From Vibrio sp. 10N (GTDB taxonomy: Bacteria > Pseudomonadota > Gammaproteobacteria > Enterobacterales > Vibrionaceae): a DNA stretch of 64,000 nt. The notes under the pieces were generated by a model, which did no database searches, was not told where the DNA came from, and worked only from the letters and a program-made list of their open reading frames with translations. Positions within the stretch are counted from its first letter, which is position 1, and every line of letters begins with the position of its first letter. The stretch spans positions 1,116,001 to 1,180,000 of the forward strand of contig NZ_BTPM01000001.1 in the NCBI RefSeq assembly GCF_036245475.1. The letters are read 5' to 3'. Shown here one piece after another: positions 28,415-37,561 of the stretch. A program made the position numbers and the translations under genes.

Positions 28415-30223
28415 ATGCTACTTACCCAAGATGCTAATACTATCCAAATTGAAACGTCGCTAGGAAAGGATAGGCTTTACTTATCAAAGTTTGACCTTGT
28501 CGAACAAATGTCAGCACCTTTCTCAATAACGGTCTCATGCTTCACTAGTGGCGTAGAGATTAACCAAAGAGACATTATCGGGAAAAGCGCTCATATCACG
28601 CTCAAGTATCAGCAAGGACATCTTCCAGTGGAGCGATATTTCCATGGAGTGATTCATAAAGTGCGAGGGTTAGGGCGACGCACGCCAAGTGGATCGGGAG
28701 GTGTTGAGTTTCGGGATTATGAGTTTGTTATTCAGCCTCAGCTTGCTTTTCTAAGACAGAGAAAAAACTGTCGTATTTACCAGAAGCAATCGGTGATTGA
28801 TATCGTATCCGAGCTTTTGGCTGAGCATGGAGTTAAATTTGCCCTAGATACCAAAGCGATGTACCCAAAGCTTGAGTACAAAGTACAGTACGATGAATCG
28901 GATTTCGATTTTGTTCAGCGTCTGCTGAGGGACGCGGGCTTATTCTATTTCTTTGAGCATAAGAAAACGGACCATATATTGGTCTTGGCTGATTCTGTGA
29001 CAGCGTATCGGCAGGCAGAAGAAAGCTACGTTGCTTATACTACAGGGACGCTTGCAGAGAACCATATCCATAGTTGGTCTGATTCCTTAACTATCCCCCC
29101 GGGAAAAAACACCCACCAGGCCTACGACTTTTTAAATCCGGATGTAAAGCCAAGTGGCGATGCCAACAACTCTTCCTTGGCCTCGCAACAAACTTCGACA
29201 GAAGTGTTTAGCTATGTTGCTGAGTCTGAAAAAAAGGCTGACTTGAATCATGCATCGGATATTGAGTTGGCAGGGTTGCGACTGGAGCATGAAATTTTTG
29301 AGGGTAAGAGCAGTTGCAGTTCATTTGCGGTGGGACACCATTTTACCTTTTCTGATCACGAAGACAGAAGTTTGGTTGGTCGCAGCTATCTGATTACGAG
29401 CCTTAACCTGCGTGTAGAAATTGCCAATCAAGTTGGCGCTAACAAGCCAAGTAAGCAGGTGATAGAGAATCACTTTCGATGCATACCCGCAGATACTTTG
29501 TTTCGCTCGACTCCAACGTGCTCTAAGCCCACGATTATGGGCGTACAAACAGCCTTAGTAACCGGAGAAGAAGGCGAAGAGGTGTGTGTCGATGAGTATG
29601 GCCGCATCAAAGTGCTGTTTCATTGGGATAGGGAAGGAAACGCCAACAATCAGAGCTCATGTTGGGTGCGCGTGGTTCAATCATGGGCAGGCAATGGTTA
29701 TGGGGCTAGCTTCTGGCCTAGAGTTGGTCACGAAGTATTAGTGAGCTTTTTAGAAGGGGATCCGGATCAACCTGTGATCACTGGTACTTTGCACAACGGT
29801 AATCAGCATCCTCCGTACTCACTGCCCAGCCAAAAGTTTACATCAGGGATCAAAACTCGATCCGCTGAGGGCTCTGCAAGCAATTTCAATGAACTTCGAT
29901 TTGTTGATAAAAAAGGAGAGGAATTACTTTATCTTCAGGCTGAAAAAACGATGCAAACTCAAGTAAAAGAGAGTTGTATTGAACAGATAGAGAAGGATCT
30001 TCAATCTAGGGTTGGCGGGAATTGGACGTTGAACGTGGGTGATAGCTCGAAAGTAGAGACGGGATCGTCAGTAGAACTGTTGGCGGGAGAGTCGATTACG
30101 ATCAAAACTGGCAGCGCCTCAATTACGTTATCGAGTGGGGGCGAGATAGACATTAAGGGCTCATCAATCAAGATTAATGGTAGTGACATTGCGTTGAGCG
30201 CTGGCTCGATTGCATTGAATTAG
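28415..30223 (+). CDS. vgrG: T6SS spike protein VgrG
   Basis: 602 residues. N-terminal gp27-like domains (about 1-350) are followed by the gp5-type OB fold with CVDEYGRIKVLFHWDREG and SCWVRVVQSWAG, GASFWPRVGHEVLVSFLEGD. The C-terminus is a short beta-helix with repeats such as SITLSSGGEIDIKGSSIKI. It ends there, so this is a structural VgrG with no fused effector. It trimerises at the tip of the Hcp tube. The next gene, a ketosynthase-like orphan, starts 54 bases later. Confidence 0.95.
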   Translation: MLLTQDANTIQIETSLGKDRLYLSKFDLVEQMSAPFSITVSCFTSGVEINQRDIIGKSAHITLKYQQGHLPVERYFHGVIHKVRGLGRRTPSGSGGVEFRDYEFVIQPQLAFLRQRKNCRIYQKQSVIDIVSELLAEHGVKFALDTKAMYPKLEYKVQYDESDFDFVQRLLRDAGLFYFFEHKKTDHILVLADSVTAYRQAEESYVAYTTGTLAENHIHSWSDSLTIPPGKNTHQAYDFLNPDVKPSGDANNSSLASQQTSTEVFSYVAESEKKADLNHASDIELAGLRLEHEIFEGKSSCSSFAVGHHFTFSDHEDRSLVGRSYLITSLNLRVEIANQVGANKPSKQVIENHFRCIPADTLFRSTPTCSKPTIMGVQTALVTGEEGEEVCVDEYGRIKVLFHWDREGNANNQSSCWVRVVQSWAGNGYGASFWPRVGHEVLVSFLEGDPDQPVITGTLHNGNQHPPYSLPSQKFTSGIKTRSAEGSASNFNELRFVDKKGEELLYLQAEKTMQTQVKESCIEQIEKDLQSRVGGNWTLNVGDSSKVETGSSVELLAGESITIKTGSASITLSSGGEIDIKGSSIKINGSDIALSAGSIALN

Positions 30224-30277
30224 CGTGTGGTTTTCTTATTTCGTGAGTTTTCGATGTGAAGCTGGTGGTGAGCTGAA

Positions 30278-31141
30278 ATGATTTTCTCAATTGAGCCCAA
30301 CATAGTCATGCTAGGTCAGTACGGTCTGGCGCAAGGAACGTTGTCGAGCACGAAAGACTGGTCTTTAAGACCTCATGTCGCTAATCATGATAAGCGAAGC
30401 TATCGTGAATACGGTTTCGATGGGGGGCATGCTGAGCAGCTCAGACATCTACAGTTAGATGTCGATAGTATTTTCATTTTGCTTCCAGAGTGCGATGAAG
30501 AGCCAAGTCTTTGTGCTGAAGTGCGGTATTTACAAGATCTTGCCCCTCAAATATTTGAGCACTCGAATGTGCTTTTGTTTCCGTTTGGCAGTGCGTCAAT
30601 AGCGATGGCGCTGCGACACGCCAAACAACAGTTCGAGAAAGAGGCAAGTCGTATTGCTTTTGTGAGCATTCATCTCAAAAATCAATTCGAGATAAAAAAC
30701 AATGTTGAAGGTATCATTAGTGATTCTCTTATCGTCGCCACATTGACGAAACGCGACCATGGATTGCAAGTCTATTGGAATGGTTATGAAGTACATACGA
30801 AAGACAAAACGCTAAGTGTGCCGATCGCGTCGCTATTAAATCGAGTAAACCAAAGTGGGATTAATGCTCTTGCACATTGCTACCTACCCATCGCCTTTGA
30901 TGATGAGCTAAAGCAAAGCATCTTGAGTAATGTTAACCAGCTCTCGTCTATGATCACCTCAAAAACGGAATTTGTGTTTCTCGATATATTGCTGGGCAAT
31001 CTGGGGGCTTGTGCGGGACTCTATAGCTTGTGTCATTTGTCGGAGCAGTACCAAAAATGCGATTACAGTGGGTACACTTTGCAGCTCGACGTGGCTGAGC
31101 GGCGCTATCGAAGTGTTCTGCTTATAGGATGGTCACAGTAA
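30278..31141 (+). CDS. VgrG-linked ketosynthase/thiolase-like protein lacking the catalytic cysteine
   Basis: 287 residues, the last gene of the T6SS block. I do not recognise a named family. Two patches resemble the thiolase/ketoacyl-synthase fold: LLFPFGSASIAMALRHA (about residues 99-115), where the active-site Cys helix would be but Ser-Ala-Ser stands in its place, and LLGNLGACAGLYSL (about 238-251), where such enzymes carry a G-rich C-terminal loop. Total length is shorter than a real ketosynthase (about 400). It may be a non-catalytic fold relative. Thiolase-like co-chaperones have been described for delivery of some PAAR-linked T6SS effectors in Pseudomonas, which would suit a gene directly behind vgrG. 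That role is inferred. Confidence 0.5.
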   Translation: MIFSIEPNIVMLGQYGLAQGTLSSTKDWSLRPHVANHDKRSYREYGFDGGHAEQLRHLQLDVDSIFILLPECDEEPSLCAEVRYLQDLAPQIFEHSNVLLFPFGSASIAMALRHAKQQFEKEASRIAFVSIHLKNQFEIKNNVEGIISDSLIVATLTKRDHGLQVYWNGYEVHTKDKTLSVPIASLLNRVNQSGINALAHCYLPIAFDDELKQSILSNVNQLSSMITSKTEFVFLDILLGNLGACAGLYSLCHLSEQYQKCDYSGYTLQLDVAERRYRSVLLIGWSQ

Positions 31142-31261
31142 TCAATGGATTGCATGAGAACATACAGTCAAACGAGCAAAGACATAGCAACTTAGGGCCA
31201 TAGGGTATATAATTCTGCGCCGTAAAATTAACAACAATAATGTGACAACGTGGAGTAGAAC

Positions 31262-31942
31262 ATGTCCTTAAGTACACCAGTGATTACTGTGGATGGACCA
31301 AGTGGTGCTGGTAAAGGCACACTGTGTATGCTGTTGGCTGAAAAGTTAGGCTATCACTTATTGGATTCTGGGGCGATTTACCGCGTGTTGGCTTTGGCAG
31401 CGATTCATCATGGTGTTGACCTTGAGTCAGAGGATGCACTGGTGCCGCTAGCAATGCACCTTGATGTCCAGTTTGTCGCTGAAGGCGATCTAGTTAAAGT
31501 GATTTTGGAAGGGGAAGATGTGTCCGGTGAGCTTCGTAAAGAAGAAACGGGCAATGCTGCTTCTAAGATCGCCGCTTTGCCTCGAGTACGTGAGGCGTTA
31601 CTGCGTCGTCAACGTGCATTTAACATTGAACCTGGATTGGTTGCCGATGGCCGTGATATGGGTACGGTCGTTTTTCCTGAAGCGCCAGTTAAAATCTTCC
31701 TTGATGCGAGCGCAGAAGAAAGAGCGCAAAGGCGTTTTAAGCAGTTGCAACTAAAGGGTTTAGATGTTAGATTTGACGACCTTTTGAGCGAGATCGAAGA
31801 ACGAGACTACCGAGATCGCAACCGAGCGGTTGCCCCTCTTCGTCCGGCTGATGACGCTCTAGTGTTAGATTCAACCTCGCTAAACATCGAGCAAGTGTTG
31901 GAAAAAGCGCTACAATATATCGAATCTAAACTCACTAAGTAG
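31262..31942 (+). CDS. cmk: Cytidylate kinase
   Basis: 226 residues. P-loop [12 protein letters not shown] at the N-terminus, LLDSGAIYR and [12 protein letters not shown] follow, with the lid [13 protein letters not shown]. It phosphorylates CMP and dCMP to the diphosphates. It precedes rpsA, the universal arrangement in gammaproteobacteria, and marks the point where the T6SS block ends and the core chromosome resumes. Confidence 0.97.
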   Translation: MSLSTPVITVDGPSGAGKGTLCMLLAEKLGYHLLDSGAIYRVLALAAIHHGVDLESEDALVPLAMHLDVQFVAEGDLVKVILEGEDVSGELRKEETGNAASKIAALPRVREALLRRQRAFNIEPGLVADGRDMGTVVFPEAPVKIFLDASAEERAQRRFKQLQLKGLDVRFDDLLSEIEERDYRDRNRAVAPLRPADDALVLDSTSLNIEQVLEKALQYIESKLTK

Positions 31943-31976
31943 CCTCTATTGGCACACACTTGGTGAGCTTTGAGCC

Positions 31977-32061
31977 GTTGGTCGCAAGGATGATGACCGA
32001 CTAAATTATCAACCCCATGCGGTAGGATGCCCATGGACGTTTACTTATTGAAGATTAAATA
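31977..32061 (+). promoter_or_regulatory. Structured leader of rpsA, probable S1 autoregulation site
   Basis: Two hairpins precede rpsA. The first is GTTGGTC (31977-31983) with GACCGAC (31995-32001). The second is CCATG (32015-32019) with CATGG (32032-32036). Each exposes the same AGGATG in its loop (31987-31992 and 32024-32029). The rpsA start itself has only a weak GAAG ribosome site. In E. coli the rpsA start region also has hairpins with GGA-containing loops and a poor Shine-Dalgarno, and S1 represses through it. Confidence 0.55.
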
Positions 32062-33732
32062 ATGACTGAATCTTTTGCTCAACTCTTTGAAGAGTTTCTA
32101 AACGAAACAGAATTCCAACAAGGCAGCATCGTTAAAGGTACTGTAGTAGCTATCGAGAACGGTTTCGTTCTTGTTGACGCTGGTCTTAAGTCTGAGTCTG
32201 CTATCCCTGCTGAACAGTTCAAGAACGCTGCTGGCGAACTTGAAGTTGAAGTTGGCGCTGAAGTTGACGTAGCTCTAGACGCTGTTGAAGATGGTTTCGG
32301 TGAAACTCAACTTTCTCGTGAGAAAGCGAAGCGTCACGAAGCTTGGATCGTTCTTGAGAAAGCTTACGAAGAAGCTGAAACTGTTGTTGGTATCATCAAC
32401 GGTAAAGTTAAAGGCGGTTTCACTGTTGAACTAAACGGTATCCGTGCTTTCCTTCCTGGTTCTCTTGTTGACGTACGTCCTATCCGTGACACTGCTCACC
32501 TAGAAAACAAAGAGCTAGAGTTCAAAGTTATCAAGCTAGACCAGAAGCGTAACAACGTTGTTGTTTCTCGTCGTGCTGTTATCGAATCTGAAAACAGTGT
32601 TGAGCGTGACGAACTTCTTGAGACTCTACAAGAAGGTACTGAAGTTAAAGGTATCGTTAAGAACCTTACTGACTACGGTGCATTCGTTGACCTTGGCGGT
32701 GTTGATGGTCTTCTACACATCACTGACATGGCGTGGAAGCGCGTTAAGCACCCATCTGAGATCGTTAACGTTGGTGACGAGATCCTAGTTAAAGTTCTTA
32801 AGTTCGACCGTGAGCGTACTCGCGTATCACTAGGTCTTAAGCAGCTAGGTGAAGATCCATGGGTAGCAATCGCTAAGCGTTACCCAGAAGGTCACAAGCT
32901 AACTGGTCGCGTAACTAACCTAACTGACTACGGCTGCTTCGTTGAAATCGAAGAAGGCGTTGAAGGTCTAGTACACGTTTCTGAAATGGATTGGACTAAC
33001 AAGAACATCCACCCATCTAAAGTTGTTAATGTTGGCGACGAAGTTGAGGTTATGGTTCTTGATATCGACGAAGAACGTCGTCGTATCTCTCTAGGTCTGA
33101 AACAGTGTAAAGCTAACCCATGGCAGTCATTCGCAGAAATGCAAGCTAAGGGCGACAAAGTTACTGGTAAGATCAAGTCTATCACTGACTTTGGTATCTT
33201 CATCGGTCTAGAAGGCGGCATCGACGGTCTAGTTCACCTATCTGACATTTCTTGGAATGTTGCTGGTGAAGAAGCAGTTCGTGAGTACAAGAAAGGTGAC
33301 GAGATCTCTGCAGTTGTTCTAGCTGTAGACGCTGAGCGTGAGCGTATCTCTCTAGGCGTTAAGCAAATGGAAAATGACCCATTCAATGCTTACGTTGCAG
33401 ACACTAAGAAAGGTGCTCTAGTTAACGGTACTGTTACTGCAGTTGACGCTAAAGGTGCTACTATCGAACTAGAAGAAGGTGTAGAAGGTTACATCCGTGC
33501 TTCTGAAGTATCACGTGACCGCGTTGAAGATGCGTCTCTAATCCTAAGCGTTGGCGACAGCGTTGAAGCGAAGTTCACAGGTGTTGACCGTAAGAACCGC
33601 GTAATCAACCTATCTGTTAAAGCTAAGGATGAAGCTGAAGAGCAAGAAGCAATGGCTTCACTGAACAAGCAAGAAGAAGGCGCGTTCGGTAATGCTATGG
33701 CTGACGCATTCAAAGCTGCTAAAGGCGAATAA
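32062..33732 (+). CDS. rpsA: 30S ribosomal protein S1
   Basis: 556 residues, as in other gammaproteobacteria, with six S1/OB repeats visible as [67 protein letters not shown] and so on. It binds mRNA and helps initiate translation. Codon use is extremely biased (GTT, GCT, GAA, CGT), marking very high expression. Terminator at 33748-33776. Confidence 0.98.
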   Translation: MTESFAQLFEEFLNETEFQQGSIVKGTVVAIENGFVLVDAGLKSESAIPAEQFKNAAGELEVEVGAEVDVALDAVEDGFGETQLSREKAKRHEAWIVLEKAYEEAETVVGIINGKVKGGFTVELNGIRAFLPGSLVDVRPIRDTAHLENKELEFKVIKLDQKRNNVVVSRRAVIESENSVERDELLETLQEGTEVKGIVKNLTDYGAFVDLGGVDGLLHITDMAWKRVKHPSEIVNVGDEILVKVLKFDRERTRVSLGLKQLGEDPWVAIAKRYPEGHKLTGRVTNLTDYGCFVEIEEGVEGLVHVSEMDWTNKNIHPSKVVNVGDEVEVMVLDIDEERRRISLGLKQCKANPWQSFAEMQAKGDKVTGKIKSITDFGIFIGLEGGIDGLVHLSDISWNVAGEEAVREYKKGDEISAVVLAVDAERERISLGVKQMENDPFNAYVADTKKGALVNGTVTAVDAKGATIELEEGVEGYIRASEVSRDRVEDASLILSVGDSVEAKFTGVDRKNRVINLSVKAKDEAEEQEAMASLNKQEEGAFGNAMADAFKAAKGE

Positions 33733-33747
33733 TTTACGCCATTAGAG

Positions 33748-33776
33748 AAAAAGGAGCCGTAAGGCTCCTTTTTTTT
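33748..33776 (+). terminator. Rho-independent terminator after rpsA
   Basis: AAGGAGCC (33751-33758), GTAA loop, GGCTCCTT (33763-33770), then six further Ts. Confidence 0.9.
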
Positions 33777-33927
33777 GTTTCTATCTTTGAGAAATTTAGA
33801 CTATTATCAATTTATACAGGCAGTTAGTGCATTGTTGATATAGAATATATGTAAACCGCTGTCCGCTGTAGTATGAGACATCGAAGATAGAGACACTGAA
33901 GATTAAGAGTAATGAGGGTAACTACCT

Positions 33928-34212
33928 ATGACTAAGTCTGAACTTATAGAAAGACTCTGCGCGGAGCAAACTCACTTATCCGCAAAGGAAATTGAAGATG
34001 CGGTAAAAGATATTTTGGAACATATGGCTTCTACACTGGAAAGTGGTGACCGTATTGAAATCCGCGGATTTGGTAGTTTCTCGCTTCACTACCGCGAGCC
34101 ACGTGTGGGTCGTAACCCGAAAACGGGTGATAAAGTGGAGCTGGATGGTAAGTACGTACCGCACTTTAAACCAGGCAAAGAGCTTCGTGAACGTGTGAAC
34201 GAAAGTCTGTAG
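33928..34212 (+). CDS. ihfB: Integration host factor beta subunit
   Basis: 94 residues, full length. The HU/IHF signature [21 protein letters not shown] is present, including the arm with the intercalating proline (RNPKTG). It bends DNA as a heterodimer with IhfA and assists sigma-54 promoters, recombination and replication. Position after rpsA is conserved. A hairpin with T-rich loop follows at 34229-34258. Confidence 0.96.
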   Translation: MTKSELIERLCAEQTHLSAKEIEDAVKDILEHMASTLESGDRIEIRGFGSFSLHYREPRVGRNPKTGDKVELDGKYVPHFKPGKELRERVNESL

Positions 34213-34228
34213 AGCCCCTATCTTAATG

Positions 34229-34258
34229 AAACGGCATGCTTTTTTAGTGTGCCGTTTT
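34229..34258 (+). terminator. Terminator after ihfB
   Basis: AAACGGCA (34229-34236) pairs with TGCCGTTT (34250-34257), with a 13-base loop and a short T run. Confidence 0.65.
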
Positions 34259-34418
34259 ACGTTTAGGCGAGTGGCAGTGATGAGGTTCACCTGCTGGATA
34301 AAGAATAGGCTAGTTGCTCTAAATATCACTTAGATTATCAAGATAATTGCCTAAGACGATGGTGTGCCGAGGCAAATTCCTGCATAATCGAGCTATCCAA
34401 TAACTGTGGCACGAGCAT

Positions 34419-34700
34419 ATGAAGATTCTAAAAATAATTGTACTCATCGCATTGTTCCTGGTAACCCTAGCACTGGGTTCGCAAAACCAGGAAGTGGTAA
34501 CCTTCAACTATTTGTTAGCGCAAGGTGACTTCCATCTATCGACGCTGCTGGGCAGTGTATTCGTTGTTGGTTTTGTCGTTGCTTGGCTAATTTTTGGTAG
34601 CTTACACCTTAAGTCTCAAATGACGGTACGTAAGCTAAAGAAGCAGCTGGCTAAACAGACGCCTTCTGAATCAAAAGAAGTCGTTACTAGCAGCAACTAA
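34419..34700 (+). CDS. lapA: Lipopolysaccharide assembly protein A
   Basis: 93 residues with two membrane helices (about 3-20 and 43-65) and a basic cytoplasmic tail. It matches the LapA/YciS family: LVTLALGSQNQEVVTFNYL. It is co-transcribed with lapB, 30 bases downstream, and helps control lipopolysaccharide synthesis at the inner membrane. Confidence 0.92.
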   Translation: MKILKIIVLIALFLVTLALGSQNQEVVTFNYLLAQGDFHLSTLLGSVFVVGFVVAWLIFGSLHLKSQMTVRKLKKQLAKQTPSESKEVVTSSN

Positions 34701-34730
34701 TTAGATTAAGGGTTAAGGTCGATTTAATTA

Positions 34731-35900
34731 ATGCTTGAGCTATTATTCTTGCTTTTGCCTATCGCAGCAGCCTATGGATGGTACATGGGTCAGCGAAGCG
34801 CTAAGCATGATCGACAAGAGCAATCGCATCAAATCTCTCGTCAGTATATGACGGGCCTTAACCTATTGTTGTCCGATCAGTCAGACAAAGCGGTCGATCA
34901 CTTCATCGAGCTCCTTCAGGTCGACAACGAAACCATTGATACTCACCTTGCCCTCGGTAACCTATTCCGCTCTCGTGGCGAGGTAGACCGTGCTATCCGA
35001 ATTCACCAGAATCTTATCTCGCGATCGGGCTTAACTATCGATCAGAAAAATCTTGCGTTGCAGCAACTGGCCAAAGACTACATGGTATCGGGCTTCCTTG
35101 ATCGTGCCGAGAAGATATTTGTCCAGCTTGTTGATGAGCCTGAACATCGTGATGCCGCATTAACTCAGTTACTTGCCATTTATCAACAGACCAGTGAATG
35201 GCACAAAGCCATCGAGGTCGCAAATGCCCTGTTCAAAATGGGTAAAAAGCGCATCAGAAATAGCATCGCCCACTTTTGGTGTGAGCTTGCTATGATCGAA
35301 AAAGCGGATGGTAATACCAACAAAGCAGTTCAGAATTTTAAGAAGGCACTGTCAGTGGATCCGCGTTGTACTCGAGCGAGTATTGCACTGGGTAAGCTTT
35401 GTTTGGAGGACGAGGATTACTCGAAAACGATCTCCTACCTTGAGTCAGTGCTGGAGCAAGATAAAGATTTTATCAGTGAAGTACTGCCAACCTTAGCTGA
35501 GTGTTATCACCATCTGGGACAAGAGCAGGGCTTAGTAGAGTTTCTACGAGCCAGTATTGACAAAGGCGCTGGTGTTTCGGCAGAGCTAATGCTTGCTCAG
35601 CTTGTTGCGCAGCACGACGGTACAGAGGCCGCCCAAGCGCTGCTAACAAGACAACTGGTTCGCAGCCCAACGATGAAAGGCTTTTATCGCTTGATGGATT
35701 ACCACCTAGCGAATGCTGAAGAGGGTAAAGCGAAAGAGAGTTTAACTACGTTGCAGTCGCTGGTGGGTGAGCAGTTAAAAACTAAACCGCACTATCGATG
35801 CCGCAAATGTGGTTTCTCAACCCATTCATTATATTGGCATTGTCCTTCATGTAAGGGATGGGGTACGATCAAGCCCATTCGAGGGTTGGACGGCGAGTAG
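34731..35900 (+). CDS. lapB: Lipopolysaccharide assembly protein B
   Basis: 389 residues. An N-terminal membrane anchor (1-20), about nine TPR-like helical repeats, and a C-terminal rubredoxin-type metal site CRKC...CPSC (in CRKCGFSTHSLYWHCPSCKG) are all present. LapB directs FtsH to degrade LpxC and so balances lipopolysaccharide against phospholipid. It is in operon with lapA. A terminator separates it from pyrF. Confidence 0.94.
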   Translation: MLELLFLLLPIAAAYGWYMGQRSAKHDRQEQSHQISRQYMTGLNLLLSDQSDKAVDHFIELLQVDNETIDTHLALGNLFRSRGEVDRAIRIHQNLISRSGLTIDQKNLALQQLAKDYMVSGFLDRAEKIFVQLVDEPEHRDAALTQLLAIYQQTSEWHKAIEVANALFKMGKKRIRNSIAHFWCELAMIEKADGNTNKAVQNFKKALSVDPRCTRASIALGKLCLEDEDYSKTISYLESVLEQDKDFISEVLPTLAECYHHLGQEQGLVEFLRASIDKGAGVSAELMLAQLVAQHDGTEAAQALLTRQLVRSPTMKGFYRLMDYHLANAEEGKAKESLTTLQSLVGEQLKTKPHYRCRKCGFSTHSLYWHCPSCKGWGTIKPIRGLDGE

Positions 35901-35924
35901 CCATAACCAAAATAGAATTGCAAT

Positions 35925-35949
35925 GCAGCACTTAGGTGCTGCTTTTTTT
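35925..35949 (+). terminator. Terminator between lapB and pyrF
   Basis: GCAGCAC (35925-35931), TTAG loop, GTGCTGC (35936-35942), then seven Ts. It lies only 21 bases before the pyrF start, so pyrF must be expressed either by read-through or from a promoter within lapB. Confidence 0.8.
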
Positions 35950-35969
35950 GAGTAAAACGAGGAGCGAAA

Positions 35970-36665
35970 ATGATTGACCAAAAAGTGATTGTTGCACTGG
36001 ATTACGATAACCAAGCCGATGCATTAGCTTTTGTCGATAGAATTGACCCAAGCTCTTGCCGACTAAAGGTGGGCAAAGAGATGTTCACACTATTTGGTCC
36101 TGAGTTCGTTCGAGAGCTACACAAGCGTGGCTTCTCAGTATTTCTAGATCTTAAGTTTCATGACATCCCTAACACGTGTTCTAAAGCGGTTCGTGCTGCA
36201 GCGGAAATGGGCGTTTGGATGGTAAACGTACACGCAGGTGGCGGTGAGCGCATGATGACTGCGTCTCGTGAGATCCTGGAGCCTTATGGCAAAGATCGTC
36301 CACTATTGATTGGTGTGACTGTTTTAACAAGTATGGAGCAGTCGGATCTTGCAGGTATCGGCATTGACGTGGCACCTCAAGAGCAAGTGTTGCGTTTGGC
36401 GAACCTAACCAAGAATGCAGGTCTTGACGGCGTGGTATGTTCAGCGCAAGAAGCAAGCATGCTAAAAGCAGAGCTGGGAGCAGAGTTCAAGCTGGTGACG
36501 CCAGGCATTCGTCCAGCGGGCGCTGCAGTGGGCGATCAAAAGCGTATCATGACGCCAGATATGGCGATCCAAGCAGGTTCTGACTATCTCGTGATTGGCC
36601 GTCCGATCACGCAAGCAGCGGATCCGGCAAAGGTGCTTGCTGAGATTAATGCTTCTTTGAGCTAA
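35970..36665 (+). CDS. pyrF: Orotidine-5'-phosphate decarboxylase
   Basis: 231 residues. Substrate and active-site motifs [15 protein letters not shown] and [10 protein letters not shown] are present, and [18 protein letters not shown] matches the phosphate-binding loop. It makes UMP in the last step of pyrimidine synthesis. The ribosome site GAGGAGCG overlaps the 3' side of the preceding terminator region. Confidence 0.97.
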   Translation: MIDQKVIVALDYDNQADALAFVDRIDPSSCRLKVGKEMFTLFGPEFVRELHKRGFSVFLDLKFHDIPNTCSKAVRAAAEMGVWMVNVHAGGGERMMTASREILEPYGKDRPLLIGVTVLTSMEQSDLAGIGIDVAPQEQVLRLANLTKNAGLDGVVCSAQEASMLKAELGAEFKLVTPGIRPAGAAVGDQKRIMTPDMAIQAGSDYLVIGRPITQAADPAKVLAEINASLS

Positions 36666-36698
36666 TTGCCTCTCTACGTTAATCGATAGGGTAAAACT

Positions 36699-36731
36699 AA
36701 AAATGCCAGAGCTAATAGCTCTGGCATTTTT
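36699..36731. terminator. Bidirectional terminator between pyrF and miaE
   Basis: A 13-bp perfect stem (36701-36713 with 36717-36729), flanked by A run and T run, lies between convergent genes and can serve both. Confidence 0.9.
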
Positions 36732-36734
36732 GTA

Positions 36735-37505
36735 TTAAGCGGGAATACCACTATGGAACTTAAAGTCGGTATCTGGCGAGGAAATCAGTTCAGCTTCTAC
36801 TTTGCCGAAGTAAGCCACTCTTTCACTGATGTCTTTGCCAGCCACTTGCTCTGCCAAAGTTAAGTAGTCTTGATAGTGACGAGCTTCAGAGCGCAGCAGG
36901 GACACATAAAACTTAGCGATATCGTCATCCATAAACGGTGCCAGTTTGGCAAATCGTTCACAAGAGCGCGCTTCGATATAAGCCCCAATGATCAGTTTGT
37001 CGATGAGTGTGTTTGGTTCATGTGTTGTCATGTGGCTAAGCAGCCCCTTGGCATAGCGGCTCGCGGGTATTGATTCGTAGGGAATGCCTTTTTTCTCCAT
37101 GATCTCTAACACTTGGTAGAAATGATGTAATTCTTCTTTGATCAGTAGAACCATTTTGTCGATCAAATCTTGGCTGTAAGGTGAGTCTGATTTGGCAATG
37201 ATCGATTTCGAAATATTGCTTTTGCCCTTTAAAGAAGTCATATCACCAATGTTGCGATACGCAAAGTCTTCATAGGGTTTGAACCATTCAAACAGTGCTG
37301 AGCTGCTCTGCTTATCCACGGCATATTTGCGAATTAAGTACATTGCAGATTGGCCGGCTTTAAGCTCGCACAATAGGTGATCAATCAAGATCACTGGTAG
37401 GTTTTCTGGGTGTTTGGCTTTTTCTACCCAAGCATCAGGCGTTGAGCAGTGCAAAAACTGATTGATAGGTTCTAAAATGGCGTCGATTTGAGAAGGACTG
37501 ATCAT
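36735..37505 (-). CDS. miaE: tRNA-(2-methylthio-N6-isopentenyladenosine) hydroxylase
   Basis: 256 residues from ATG 37505 (MISPSQIDAILEPINQFL); the longer frame to 37568 adds residues not seen in the family. The ferritin-like four-helix fold carries diiron ligands in KEELHHFYQVLEIM, EARSCERFAKL and SEARHYQDYL. The enzyme hydroxylates ms2i6A37 in tRNA. Stop lies right beside the shared terminator with pyrF. The upstream coiled-coil gene on the same strand ends 56 bases before the start. Confidence 0.88.
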   Translation of the reverse strand: MISPSQIDAILEPINQFLHCSTPDAWVEKAKHPENLPVILIDHLLCELKAGQSAMYLIRKYAVDKQSSSALFEWFKPYEDFAYRNIGDMTSLKGKSNISKSIIAKSDSPYSQDLIDKMVLLIKEELHHFYQVLEIMEKKGIPYESIPASRYAKGLLSHMTTHEPNTLIDKLIIGAYIEARSCERFAKLAPFMDDDIAKFYVSLLRSEARHYQDYLTLAEQVAGKDISERVAYFGKVEAELISSPDTDFKFHSGIPA

Positions 37506-37561
37506 GGCTATTTTCGTTGTTGTTGAATTAAAAAAGGCCGCGCTTGCGACCTTCGTTAACT

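Noticed and set aside
28415..30223. VgrG as an evolved VgrG with a toxic C-terminus
   Set aside because: The protein ends in the short beta-helix after 602 residues, with no extra domain.
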